NCBI GenBank assembly: GCA_032718865.1
Contig: JALUTQ010000004.1
Location: 1,550,001 to 1,614,000, forward strand
Reading direction: 5' to 3'
From: Tilletia caries
Lineage: Eukaryota; Basidiomycota; Exobasidiomycetes; Tilletiales; Tilletiaceae
Length of the DNA: 64,000 bases
The position numbers were made by a program, and so were the translations under genes. Numbering within the stretch: the stretch's first letter is position 1; each line of letters starts with the position of its first letter. Below the pieces are notes generated by a model. That model saw nothing but the letters and a program-made list of their open reading frames with translations. It was not told where the DNA came from and did not search any database. Below are positions 52,213 to 64,000 of the stretch, one piece after another.

Positions 52213-54432
52213 ATGGACGCACGCAGACACGTGGTGATCATTGGGGCCGGCGTCGGAGGCACAACGCTTGCCGCGCGCCTCGGGAAGCTCGGACACCGAG
52301 TAACCGTTCTGGAGAAGGTGAGTTGTTCAACGCATCGATTAAGCAGAGATACCTTGTGGGACGAACTGAACGTGGTATATTTGTGAATCTGTGACAGAAT
52401 GAGGAATCTGGAGGACGGTGCTCGCTGCTGAAGCACGATGGCCATCGCTGGGATGTGGGACCTTCGCTCTACCTGATGCCAGAGCTGTTCGCAGAAGCGT
52501 TTGCCTCCTTGGGACACGACATCAACGACCACCTCGACCTTGTCCTCTGTTCGCCCGCCTACACCATCCACTTCTCTCCTGCCGGCCCGACCGCGGACGG
52601 CGAGAAGAATGGCGCAGTGGTGAACAAAGACGCCAAACGGCCCTTGGGCGACCCACTCCGTACCGCGGCAGAGCCACACAAGAAGCTCACGCTGACCTCC
52701 GATCTGGCCGTCATGGGTCCCCAGCTCGACGCCCTGGAACGTCCGTACGGCAATAAGGACGCTCTTGGCTCCTTTCTCAATTTTCTGGGAGAGGCGGGTA
52801 CTCACTACGAGGAGAGCGTGGAACATGTGCTCAAGAAGGACTGGAGCGTGCCTCTCTGGCAAATCGCCACCCGCTGGGAGCTGTATCCGATGCTCTGGCG
52901 GACGAGCGTGCTGCATGTCTGGACCAATTTGTACCGACGAGCATGGTGAGTCTCACTTCTTCTGATGTGACAAAAAGGAGCTCGCTGTGCAGATCTTCAG
53001 GCTGATGGTTGATGCCGCGTTCCGAACTAGCCACCACTTCAAGTCGCCACAGATTCGGCAAGCGGCTACATTCTCGTCCATGTACATGGGAATGTCCCCC
53101 TTCCATGCCCCAGCCACATACTCTCTTCTGCAATATGCTGAGTATGCGAAGGGCATCCACTACCCCATCGGAGGCTTTCACGCCGTCGTCGCAGCCTTGG
53201 AGAAGATTGCACGAGAGGACTTCGGTGTTGACTTCCGATACGGAACAGAGAAGGGTGCGGTCAAACGGATCGTGGTGGACGAAAGCAAAGGCGGTAACCG
53301 GGTCAAAGGTGTCGAGCTCGAGAACGGCGACATGATTGAGGCGGACCTCGTGGTCAGTAATGCTGATCTTGTATGGACATACAACAAGTGAGTTCCTGCT
53401 TCCCCTGAGCCGCATTAACAACTCGACTGGCCTGAACATGTGCTGATGTGCTCGTTCCTCGCAGCCTCCTGCCGCCGTCAAAGTACGCACGTGATCTTCG
53501 ATCGCTCTCACAAACCTGCTCGTCCATCTCTTTCTACTGGGGTCTCTCCAAGCCATTGCCCCAGCTCACCGCACACAACATCTTCCTCGCTCCCGCCGAT
53601 GTCTACGCGTCCTCCTTTGACGACATTTTCCAGCGTGGACAGCTCCCTACCGAACCCAGCTTCTACGTCAACGTGCCGTCCAAGCTCGATCCGCAAGCTG
53701 CACCCGAGGGTAAGGAGACCCTCGTTGTCTTGGTGCCGTGCGGACCCATTGAGCAATCTCGCGAGGAAGGCCTGGAAATTCAAGGTGCGGCGCGGACGCG
53801 GGAAGGGTTCCGATCAACGAGGGAGCGTGCAAGGCAGCAGGTCCTTGACACGATGGAGAGCCGGTTGGGCATGGAACGGGGAGAGCTGGGGAAGCTCATC
53901 GAGTCGGAGTACGTGAATGAGCCACTGGACTGGGCGGAGCGGTTCAATTTGTGGAGAGGAAGTATTTTGGGCCTCAGCCACACGCTCTTGCAAGTGCTCT
54001 GCTTGCGGCCCTCCATCAAGTGAGTTCCTCTTCTTGTGCGCCATAAGGGTGGGGTTCTTCTCTGACCCTCTGCTAAACCTTGCTTTGATAGACACGCCAA
54101 GTACAAGAACTTGTACTTTGTCGGGTACGTTGCTGGAAGTGAGGCTTACAGCGCCCAAACACCCACTGACGTTCTTGACTTCAAACATATACAGCGCATC
54201 GACTCAGCCAGGAACCGGGGTACCCGTGGTCGTCGCCGGCTCTGAAGTTGTTGCGAAGCGAGTTGACCGTTTCCTCCGAGCACTCGATGCAGGCAAGACT
54301 TCCGACGATCCGATCTCGACTTTGGCCCTCTTGTCGGCGCTGGTCGCGGTTGCGCTTGCTGTTGTCCTCGTCCTCGGCCTGGCCGGGTGGGATGTCGGCG
54401 AGCTTGGTCGGAGATTTATGCCGTTTCCATGA
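52213..54432 (+). CDS. crtI: Phytoene desaturase (CrtI / Al-1 type)
   Basis: FAD-dependent membrane-associated enzyme that desaturates phytoene toward lycopene or related carotenes. Exons 52213-52317, 52398-52945, 53001-53387, 53465-54019, 54092-54124, 54195-54432; 1,866 nt, 621 aa. The N-terminal Rossmann motif is VVIIGAGVGGTTLAARLG, then SGGRCSLLKHDGHRWDVGPS spans the FAD-binding GGR motif. Middle signatures: AATFSSMYMGMSPFHAPATY, IHYPIGGFHAVVAALEK, VVSNADLVWTYN. The C-terminal CrtI signature is STQPGTGVPVVVAGS. A final hydrophobic helix (LALLSALVAVALAVVLVLGL) is a likely membrane anchor, as in fungal CrtI. The 3' splice site of exon 3 must be the second CAG (53000); the nearer one would create a stop codon. 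No phytoene synthase/cyclase gene is seen nearby. Confidence 0.94.
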
Positions 54433-54682
54433 GCGAGGCTTGCGATGGATTGGAGAATTGGAATGGTTTGGTATCGTGGATTGCAATCATAGACTTAAGT
54501 ATGGACAGCCCCCCCCCCCCACCCATCGTCCCATCGTCTCTCCTTGCTTTCTCTGATCATGAGCGAGGCGAGTTTAGCCGGTGCTTAGTTTAGACTTCAC
54601 GCCACCTCAATCAAGGTCCCTGAGCTTGGGTTTGTGGCGTCCTCCCCCCCGCACTGACTTGGAGGCCGTCCTCGCACTGTGT

Positions 54683-55335
54683 CACTGCTACCATGGGGGT
54701 TGTTTTAAGGGGTGTAAAGCGCTTCGTAATAATTTGTTTTACAATGATTTTACGGTTCTCTCAAAACATCCCTGTTGTGCAGGAGTTTTAAGGGCTCGGC
54801 AAAAACCGCAGCGTTTTTACGTGGTGCGGAATCATGTCTGAAAACAATGACGTATTGGACCCCCTGGGAGGTTGTTCTACGGCTGCTAGAACCGAAGACA
54901 AGATAGACTTTCAGTTTCTCTAATTAGAATGGGTCTGCTCGGTGGTCTCAGAGTCTCTGCCCTGCATCTCAAAAGGTTCACAGCTGCTTCCACACTCAAT
55001 TGATGCTGCTCTCTGAAGACAGAAACCCTCGATTTACAGTATTGCTACCCGTGGATGACATGTTGAGGTTGGCTGGGCATGGCGGGTGGGTGTGGTGAGG
55101 GCCGTGGTGTCGAGCAGGGTGGTGGCGGTGAGGAAGGCGTCTGGAGACGCCCAGTCTCACTTCCCGGGTCGCTGCAGCAGTCACGTGATCACTATGCCTA
55201 CTGGGTTTTAACACTATTAGAAAGGTGTTTTAACACCCAAATCAGCGGAACAAAATAGAAAATTATAACATGGGGTAAACACGTGCGTTCCAGAAGCGCT
55301 TTACACCCCTTAAAACAACCCCCATGGTAGCAGTG
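54683..55335. mobile_element. 653-bp non-autonomous CACTA-like element
   Basis: Perfect 43-bp inverted ends, each starting CACTGCTACCATGGGGGTTG. 3-bp direct repeats TGT flank both sides (54680-54682 and 55336-55338). CACT-type tips with 3-bp duplications are typical of the CACTA/EnSpm group. There is no open frame inside; an internal short hairpin (around 55,205-55,240, TTTTAACAC words) is present. Confidence 0.8.
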
Positions 55336-56374
55336 TGTGGTGTTCTAATGTACAGTACTCCCTCGTTAAATCGATATGGCTGGGGGGGTCCACTTCGTAT
55401 CGGCTTAACGAGGATATCGGCATAAGGAGGTTGGCATATTTTACCAAAAAAACATTTTAGTTTTTCTGAATGGGTTAAGGCGTATTCCCCAGACTTATAG
55501 TTTGGGGTTTTAGAACCGATTCTCTTACGGCCGTAGGCTCAACAGCAACAATTCCTTGCAAACATGCATTTTTTTCAAGGAAGTATCCCCTCAAAATCTC
55601 ACTTCCTCGGTCTCGATCTGCTGCCGCTTCCCGCTCCCAAAAGATGAGCTTCAACGGGCGAGAATTGATGGTGCCGGAGCCTGTTCGTCGCAAACGTGCT
55701 AAAGTAAGCATTTGGTAATTATCTCCGGCGCGTTCACGTGATGCTTTCCCGATCCGCGCTCATGCCATAACCGTTGGTTGTTCATGATCAATGGACGGAG
55801 ATAGCGAATCGGTAAGTTTCCGCGGCCACCTCGAGCAGCGAGCTCCCGCGGCTGTCTGTAAGAACTGGATGCTAGAAGGCTGGGAATCAAGGCAAAGTGG
55901 AGGCTGAAGGCCGGGAGCTAACGCTCGAGCCACAAGGCAAGGTGGAAAACAGATAGAAGGGTGTGTGATTGTAGTGCAAGGAGGGCTCGATAAAACACAA
56001 GACCGGATGGGGAGAACAGCTAGAGAGAGCAGGAGAGAGCAGGGGTTTATATAGTTTCGAGACCAGGGTCGATGGAGAGAGGGAACGAAGCGATAGAAGA
56101 TGCTAGAAGCGTGGAGAGTTCGCATGCTGTGTGTGGCTGTGCTGGCAGTGCGAGAGTCGAGGTCGACGAGGTCGAGGATGAGCAGCGGAGTGAAATGAGA
56201 AAGGAGGCTTCGAGAGAATTCGAGAAGTGTCGGAACGATAAGATGATTCATGACACTGTCGCATGTCGTTCCCCCACCAAGCCCCGCAGAGACTCTCTCC
56301 GCCTCCGCCTGTCCCAGTACCATCTTCGCCGCGGGCCTCACAACGTTCATTGTCCAGGATCTTTCCAAATCCTC
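55336..56374. other. Intergenic with possible pogo/Tigger-like remnant
   Basis: About 1 kb. At 55,355-55,415, ACAGTACTCCCTCGTTAA followed by an inverse TTAACGAGG resembles the end of pogo/Tigger-type elements, but no second end was found. A short minus-strand phase (55,475-55,711) could belong to the remnant. Otherwise nothing supported; the right half is TC/GA-rich upstream sequence. Confidence 0.35.
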
Positions 56375-57545
56375 ATGGCGGAGTCCTCCTGGGGCGCTCC
56401 TCAGCGCGCAACCACCAGCGACCCTTCCCTCAAGACTCTCCTGGGAGCATCAGATACCACCACCAACACCAGTCCCACATCAGCAGCAGCAACAGCACAG
56501 CAACAACAGCGACAAGGTGAGTACCTCCTCATTTCCTCGTCTGCCTCTTCTCGCGCTCATAATCAACCAGATAAGCATCCCAGCGTCGACACAGCAGCAG
56601 CAGTACAGCAGCAGCAACATAACCCAACAACAGCAACAGAGTGAGTGCATTTATCCCCTCTTCTGCTTCTGTTGGTATTCACCATCACCATCATCATCTA
56701 CACAGCAGCAGGCCAGCAAAGCAGCGGCCACAACTGCCAAAGCACACCAGCTAGGTGAGTGTGTATTTGCTCCCTCGTGCTCTGCCCGTCATCTGACGCG
56801 TCTTCATTGCCAGGCCTAGGCGCATGGTGAGCGTCATCTTTTCTGGTCACTGCACAGAAGCATTGCTGCCCTCACGCGCTAACCTCTCCCTATCATCACC
56901 AGGTTCGATGAAGTCCTCAAGGTACGTGTCGTTGACTGTTCTCTTTGATCTCATCTTTTTTTGCTTGATGCAGATGTGCATACAGCGAGTTCAAGTCTCA
57001 GTAAGGTGCGCTGGCAACGTGACTGGTTTAGGCGCATGTATTGGGCCATCAACTTACTGACCCATCACCTCCGTTCTCTCTCTTTTTCATAGACCGAAGT
57101 TCGCCCCCTAGCAGACCAGCCTTAGACCTGTGGGTATGCATGTCGTCTGCTTCCCTCTTTCACTCGCGTCCGGCGTCACTGGCACTGACACTGACTGACT
57201 GACACTGATCAACTTTCTTTCCACCCTCTCCTATAGGTCTCTTTTTCGAAGCTCAGGTGAGTTCTCTTCCTGTCATTTCTCTCTCTGGTCCGCTCTTTGC
57301 TCCTTGCTGACTACATGCTCGCAGCTCAGTCCTCAGCCTTGGCAATGCCGCAATGGTGCGTTCTTGCTCAGCTGATTCTTGCTGCTTGCTCTTCTTTCGG
57401 TTCTTCCAAGGCTCCCTTCTCCTTCTCTTCCTTCCCACAGTTTTACGGGCACAGCGCATTGTGAGTTCTCCATCCGCGGTGCTGGCCCTCTTTCGACAAT
57501 GATCAATGGCACTGACCTATTCCTGCTTCTCAGATATGCAGTAAG
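56375..57545 (+). CDS. Hypothetical intron-rich gene with CAG/CAA-rich exons
   Basis: From ATG 56375 (MAESSWGAPQRATTSDPSLK) the sequence breaks into many short segments, each bounded by strong GTGAGT/GTAAGT-type 5' sites and CAG/TAG 3' sites: ends at 56516, about 56640, 56752 and onward, with further exon-like blocks of 7-40 nt up to about 57,540. The first three blocks are rich in CAG and CAA (Gln, Ala, Thr, Ser in any frame). A later joined piece reads GLGAWFDEVLK. Several frames stay open because of the repeats, and no single model gave a continuous, family-like protein. It may be a real intron-dense gene with micro-exons or a spliced non-coding RNA. Product unknown; the end is approximate. 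Confidence 0.3.
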
Positions 57546-57721
57546 TGATTTGACGTCCAACTGACAACTCTGACCTCGGCTTCCTTGGCTGTTCACTTTG
57601 CTTCAGGCTTGTGGATCGTCTGTATATTATCATCCCTTCCTCTCGTAATACAGTAGCATTCAATATTCAATCAATGAGATGATATTGATTCTGTGTGTCC
57701 GAAGAGGGTGTCTACCCAGAT

Positions 57722-60700
57722 CCTTCCCGATAGCTACAGTCTTCGTGAACATGGATGTGAAGGTTTGAGCGAGTTTGAGCGAGAATTGAGCGAGTAATGT
57801 CAGTTTTCAGTCCGCGAGAACATCGGCTCTGCTCGAGTACCATATCTCGTCATAACTCGATAGCGACGCTGCTCGCGGCCGTCACACTCCACACACAGCT
57901 CAATCACATCATCACGCATCTTTCTGTAGTAGTAACTAGGTCTGAGAAATACAATCTTCTTTACTTAGTAGACTCGGACAGCTCTGATCACTTCCTCTGC
58001 CCGACCACGACCATGATGTCCGATTATAGGGGGAAACTATGTCATTTTTTATTTACAATCAATGGAAATGATAGCTAAAGTGTTCCTGGTCATGGATGTT
58101 AAGGTTTGGGAGAGATTGAGCTAGAATTGAGCGAGATTGCTTAGTACAAACTCGGCGGCTACTTAGTACCCCTGCGCGCGACGCACATATTCGGTCAGAA
58201 CTCGACAACGACGCTGCCCACGAGCTTCTCACTTCACACACAGCTCAATCACACGCTCATCTATCTTTCTGTAATAGTTTTTCATTTGTGAGAAATGCAA
58301 TCTTCCTTACTTAGTAGACTCGGACAGCTCTGATCACTTCCTCTGCCCGACCACGACCATGATGTCCGATTATAGGGGGGGAAACTATGTCATTTTTTTA
58401 TTTACAATCAATGGAAATGATAGCTAAAGTGTTCCTGGTCATGGATGTTAAGGTTTGGGAGAGATTGAGCTAGAATTGAGCGAGATTGCTTAGTACAAAC
58501 TCGGCGGCTACTTAGTACCCCTGCGCGCGACGCACATATTCGGTCAGAACTCGACAACGACGCTGCCCACGAGCTTCTCACTTCACACACAGCTCAATCA
58601 CACGCTCATCTATCTTTCTGTAATAGTTTTCATTTGTGAGAAATGCAATCTTCCTTACTTAGTAGACTCGGACAGCTCTGATCACTTCCTCCGGACGACC
58701 ACGACCATGATGTCCGATTATAGGGGGGGAAACTATGTCATTTTTTTATTTACAATCAATGGAAATGATAGCTAAAGTGTTCCTGGTCATGGATGTTAAG
58801 GTTTGGGAGAGATTGAGCTAGAATTGAGCGAGATTGCTTAGTACAAACTCGGCGGCTACTTAGTACCCCTGCGCGCGACGCACATATTCGGTCAGAACTC
58901 GACAACGACGCTGCCCACGAGCTTCTCACTTCACACACAGCTCAATCACACGCTCATCTATCTTTCTGTAATAGTTTTTCATTTGTGAGAAATGCAATCT
59001 TCCTTACTTAGTAGACTCGGACAGCTCTGATCACTTCCTCCGGACGACCACGACCATGATGTCCGATTATAGGGGGAAACTATGTCATTTTTTATTTACA
59101 ATCAATGGAAATGATAGCTAAAGTGTTCCTGGTCATGGATGTTAAGGTTTGGGAGAGATTGAGCTAGAATTGAGCGAGATTGCTTAGTACAAACTCGGCG
59201 GCTACTTAGTACCCCTGCGCGCGACGCACATATTCGGTCAGAACTCGACAACGACGCTGCCCACGAGCTTCTCACTTCACACACAGCTCAATCACACGCT
59301 CATCTATCTTTCTGTAATAGTTTTTCATTTGTGAGAAATGCAATCTTCCTTACTTAGTAGACTCGGACAGCTCTGATCACTTCCTCCGGACGACCACGAC
59401 CATGATGTCCGATTATAGGGGGGGAAACTATGTCATTTTTATTTACAATCAATGGAAATGATAGCTAAAGTGTTCCTGGTCATGGATGTTAAGGTTTGGG
59501 AGAGATTGAGCTAGAATTGAGCGAGATTGCTTAGTACAAACTCGGCGGCTACTTAGTACCCCTGCGCGCGACGCACATATTCGGTCAGAACTCGACAACG
59601 ACGCTGCCCACGAGCTTCTCACTCCACACACAGCTCAATCACATCATCACGCATCTTTCTGTAGTAGTAACTAGGTCTGAGAAATACAATCTTCTTTACT
59701 TAGTAGACTCGGACAGCTCTGATCACTTCCTCTGCCCGACCACGACCATGATGTCCGATTATAGGGGGAAACTATGTCATTTTTTATTTACAATCAATGG
59801 AAATGATAGCTAAAGTGTTCCTGGTCATGGATGTTAAGGTTTGGGAGAGATTGAGCTAGAATTGAGCGAGATTGCTTAGTACAAACTCGGCGGCTACTTA
59901 GTACCCCTGCGCGCGACGCACATATTCGGTCAGAACTCGACAACGACGCTGCCCACGAGCTTCTCACTTCACACACAGCTCAATCACACGCTCATCTATC
60001 TTTCTGTAATAGTTTTCATTTGTGAGAAATGCAATCTTCCTTACTTAGTAGACTCGGACAGCTCTGATCACTTCCTCTGCCCGACCACGACCATGATGTC
60101 CGATTATAGGGGGAAACTATGTCATTTTTTATTTACAATCAATGGAAATGATAGCTAAAGTGTTCCTGGTCATGGATGTTAAGGTTTGGGAGAGATTGAG
60201 CTAGAATTGAGCGAGATTGCTTAGTACAAACTCGGCGGCTACTTAGTACCCCTGCGCGCGACGCACATATTCGGTCAGAACTCGACAACGACGCTGCCCA
60301 CGAGCTTCTCACTTCACACACAGCTCAATCACACGCTCATCTATCTTTCTGTAATAGTTTTTCATTTGTGAGAAATGCAATCTTCCTTACTTAGTAGACT
60401 CGGACAGCTCTGATCACTTCCTCCGGACGACCACGACCATGATGTCCGATTATAGGGGGAAACTATGTCATTTTTTATTTACAATCAATGGAAATGATAG
60501 CTAAAGTGTTCCTGGTCATGGATGTTAAGGTTTGGGAGAGATTGAGCTAGAATTGAGCGAGATTGCTTAGTACAAACTCGGCGGCTACTTAGTACCCCTG
60601 CGCGCGACGCACATATTCGGTCAGAACTCGACAACGACGCTGCCCACGAGCTTCTCACTTCACACACAGCTCAATCACACGCTCATCTATCTTTCTGTAA

Positions 60701-63700
60701 TAGTTTTTCATTTGTGAGAAATGCAATCTTCCTTACTTAGTAGACTCGGACAGCTCTGATCACTTCCTCCGGACGACCACGACCATGATGTCCGATTATA
60801 GGGGGAAACTATGTCATTTTTTATTTACAATCAATGGAAATGATAGCTAAAGTGTTCCTGGTCATGGATGTTAAGGTTTGGGAGAGATTGAGCTAGAATT
60901 GAGCGAGATTGCTTAGTACAAACTCGGCGGCTACTTAGTACCCCTGCGCGCGACGCACATATTCGGTCAGAACTCGACAACGACGCTGCCCACGAGCTTC
61001 TCACTTCACACACAGCTCAATCACACGCTCATCTATCTTTCTGTAATAGTTTTTCATTTGTGAGAAATGCAATCTTCCTTACTTAGTAGACTCGGACAGC
61101 TCTGATCACTTCCTCCGGACGACCACGACCATGATGTCCGATTATAGGGGGGGAAACTATGTCATTTTTTTATTTACAATCAATGGAAATGATAGCTAAA
61201 GTGTTCCTGGTCATGGATGTTAAGGTTTGGGAGAGATTGAGCTAGAATTGAGCGAGATTGCTTAGTACAAACTCGGCGGCTACTTAGTACCCCTGCGCGC
61301 GACGCACATATTCGGTCAGAACTCGACAACGACGCTGCCCACGAGCTTCTCACTTCACACACAGCTCAATCACACGCTCATCTATCTTTCTGTAATAGTT
61401 TTTCATTTGTGAGAAATGCAATCTTCCTTACTTAGTAGACTCGGACAGCTCTGATCACTTCCTCTGCCCGACCACGACCATGATGTCCGATTATAGGGGG
61501 AAACTATGTCATTTTTTTATTTACAATCAATGGAAATGATAGCTAAAGTGTTCCTGGTCATGGATGTTAAGGTTTGGGAGAGATTGAGCTAGAATTGAGC
61601 GAGATTGCTTAGTACAAACTCGGCGGCTACTTAGTACCCCTGCGCGCGACGCACATATTCGGTCAGAACTCGACAACGACGCTGCCCACGAGCTTCTCAC
61701 TTCACACACAGCTCAATCACACGCTCATCTATCTTTCTGTAATAGTTTTTCATTTGTGAGAAATGCAATCTTCCTTACTTAGTAGACTCGGACAGCTCTG
61801 ATCACTTCCTCCGGACGACCACGACCATGATGTCCGATTATAGGGGGAAACTATGTCATTTTTTATTTACAATCAATGGAAATGATAGCTAAAGTGTTCC
61901 TGGTCATGGATGTTAAGGTTTGGGAGAGATTGAGCTAGAATTGAGCGAGATTGCTTAGTACAAACTCGGCGGCTACTTAGTACCCCTGCGCGCGACGCAC
62001 ATATTCGGTCAGAACTCGACAACGACGCTGCCCACGAGCTTCTCACTTCACACACAGCTCAATCACACGCTCATCTATCTTTCTGTAATAGTTTTTCATT
62101 TGTGAGAAATGCAATCTTCCTTACTTAGTAGACTCGGACAGCTCTGATCACTTCCTCCGGACGACCACGACCATGATGTCCGATTATAGGGGGGGAAACT
62201 ATGTCATTTTTTTATTTACAATCAATGGAAATGATAGCTAAAGTGTTCCTGGTCATGGATGTTAAGGTTTGGGAGAGATTGAGCTAGAATTGAGCGAGAT
62301 TGCTTAGTACAAACTCGGCGGCTACTTAGTACCCCCTGCGCGCGACGCACATATTCGGTCAGAACTCGACAACGACGCTGCCCACGAGCTTCTCACTTCA
62401 CACACAGCTCAATCACACGCTCATCTATCTTTCTGTAATAGTTTTTCATTTGTGAGAAATGCAATCTTCCTTACTTAGTAGACTCGGACAGCTCTGATCA
62501 CTTCCTCCGGACGACCACGACCATGATGTCCGATTATAGGGGGGGAAACTATGTCATTTTTTTATTTACAATCAATGGAAATGATAGCTAAAGTGTTCCT
62601 GGTCATGGATGTTAAGGTTTGGGAGAGATTGAGCTAGAATTGAGCGAGATTGCTTAGTACAAACTCGGCGGCTACTTAGTACCCCTGCGCGCGACGCACA
62701 TATTCGGTCAGAACTCGACAACGACGCTGCCCACGAGCTTCTCACTTCACACACAGCTCAATCACACGCTCATCTATCTTTCTGTAATAGTTTTTCATTT
62801 GTGAGAAATGCAATCTTCCTTACTTAGTAGACTCGGACAGCTCTGATCACTTCCTCCGGACGACCACGACCATGATGTCCGATTATAGGGGGAAACTATG
62901 TCATTTTTTATTTACAATCAATGGAAATGATAGCTAAAGTGTTCCTGGTCATGGATGTTAAGGTTTGGGAGAGATTGAGCTAGAATTGAGCGAGATTGCT
63001 TAGTACAAACTCGGCGGCTACTTAGTACCCCTGCGCGCGACGCACATATTCGGTCAGAACTCGACAACGACGCTGCCCACGAGCTTCTCACTTCACACAC
63101 AGCTCAATCACACGCTCATCTATCTTTCTGTAATAGTTTTCATTTGTGAGAAATGCAATCTTCCTTACTTAGTAGACTCGGACAGCTCTGATCACTTCCT
63201 CCGGACGACCACGACCATGATGTCCGATTATAGGGGGGGAAACTATGTCATTTTTTTATTTACAATCAATGGAAATGATAGCTAAAGTGTTCCTGGTCAT
63301 GGATGTTAAGGTTTGGGAGAGATTGAGCTAGAATTGAGCGAGATTGCTTAGTACAAACTCGGCGGCTACTTAGTACCCCTGCGCGCGACGCACATATTCG
63401 GTCAGAACTCGACAACGACGCTGCCCACGAGCTTCTCACTTCACACACAGCTCAATCACACGCTCATCTATCTTTCTGTAATAGTTTTTCATTTGTGAGA
63501 AATGCAATCTTCCTTACTTAGTAGACTCGGACAGCTCTGATCACTTCCTCCGGACGACCACGACCATGATGTCCGATTATAGGGGGGGAAACTATGTCAT
63601 TTTTTTATTTACAATCAATGGAAATGATAGCTAAAGTGTTCCTGGTCATGGATGTTAAGGTTTGGGAGAGATTGAGCTAGAATTGAGCGAGATTGCTTAG

Positions 63701-64000
63701 TACAAACTCGGCGGCTACTTAGTACCCCTGCGCGCGACGCACATATTCGGTCAGAACTCGACAACGACGCTGCCCACGAGCTTCTCACTTCACACACAGC
63801 TCAATCACACGCTCATCTATCTTTCTGTAATAGTTTTTCATTTGTGAGAAATGCAATCTTCCTTACTTAGTAGACTCGGACAGCTCTGATCACTTCCTCC
63901 GGACGACCACGACCATGATGTCCGATTATAGGGGGAAACTATGTCATTTTTTATTTACAATCAATGGAAATGATAGCTAAAGTGTTCCTGGTCATGGATG
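57722..64000 (+). repeat. Tandem satellite array, 345-350-bp period, about 18 units, continues past window
   Basis: Near-identical units follow one another from about 58,059 to the right edge (phase points 58059, 58408, 58756, 59102, 59449, 59794, 60139, 60485, 60831, 61180, 61527, 61873, then 62572, 62918, 63266, 63615). The first unit (about 57,722-58,058) is clearly diverged and forms the array edge. Unit-length differences come from G runs (5 or 7), T runs (4-7) and an extra C at about 62,334. Two sequence classes alternate at one site (CCTCTGCCCGACC or CCTCCGGACGACC). No gene is called inside. The period is close to two nucleosome repeats; a centromeric, subtelomeric or other heterochromatic satellite is possible, but the location is not shown by the window. 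Confidence 0.95.

Noticed and set aside
52946..52992. Nearer 3' splice site (GTGCAG at 52987-52992) in phytoene desaturase
   Set aside because: It would create an in-frame TGA; the CAG ending at 53000 continues the family sequence.
58059..63797. 60-codon minus-strand ORF repeated in nearly every satellite unit
   Set aside because: It is conserved only because the units are nearly identical; it has no domain, and one unit disrupts it by an extra C with no sign of selection. Treated as satellite sequence, not a gene family.
57722..64000. CRISPR-like array
   Set aside because: Units are contiguous 345-350-bp repeats with no unique spacers, in a eukaryotic context.

Overview
The window looks like nuclear DNA of a basidiomycete fungus that makes carotenoids. 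Protein-coding genes carry many short GT-AG introns (about 65-90 nt), and the recognisable products are fungal: a kinesin-3 motor, lanosterol synthase, a YAR1-like ankyrin protein, two L-type amino-acid/methionine-type permeases, a DH-BAR Rho GEF, 3-hydroxyanthranilate dioxygenase, mitochondrial ribosomal protein uS10m and a CrtI-type phytoene desaturase. I cannot place the organism below phylum. No bacterial features, tRNA or rRNA were seen.

Layout: 1-4.7 kb, 3' part of an Unc104/KIF1-like kinesin; 5.3-8.35 kb, ERG7 (12 exons, one of 5 nt); 8.6-9.5 kb, YAR1-like gene on the minus strand. From about 9.7 to 25 kb lies a nested transposon block. A DIRS-type retrotransposon (gag, RT-RNase H, tyrosine recombinase) is split inside its RT reading frame by a 10,050-bp DNA insertion at 12,721-22,770. 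That insertion has matching 13-bp inverted ends, an 8-bp target duplication, and ends packed with TCTCCGC/GCGGAGA motifs. It carries four gene-like loci, one a Tnp2-like transposase that stops early. At 25.4-26.1 kb is a decayed jacalin-like/metallopeptidase-like relic. At 26.7-32.1 kb is a tail-to-tail pair of permease paralogs with the same 13-exon structure, including 7-nt and 13-nt micro-exons.

From 35.1 to 42.7 kb is a 2,488-residue DH-BAR Rho GEF. BNA1 follows (43.6-44.4 kb, minus), then a 1,432-residue eIF4A-like protein (45.7-50.2 kb, minus) that keeps the helicase fold but lacks the ATPase motifs. RSM10 (minus) and the phytoene desaturase (plus) are divergent around 52 kb. Three short non-autonomous DNA elements with clear inverted ends and target duplications lie between genes: Mutator-like at 34.4 kb, Tc1/mariner-like at 43.1 kb and CACTA-like at 54.7 kb. 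From 57.7 kb to the right edge the sequence is a tandem satellite with a 345-350-bp period and about 18 units.

The host genes are mostly unrelated housekeeping functions. ERG7 and the phytoene desaturase both use isoprenoid precursors, and BNA1 is in the kynurenine route to NAD. All exon boundaries were read by eye from splice consensus, reading frame and family motifs. Coding lengths that summed to whole codons (ERG7, both permeases, GEF, BNA1, helicase-like, RSM10, CrtI) are the most reliable models.
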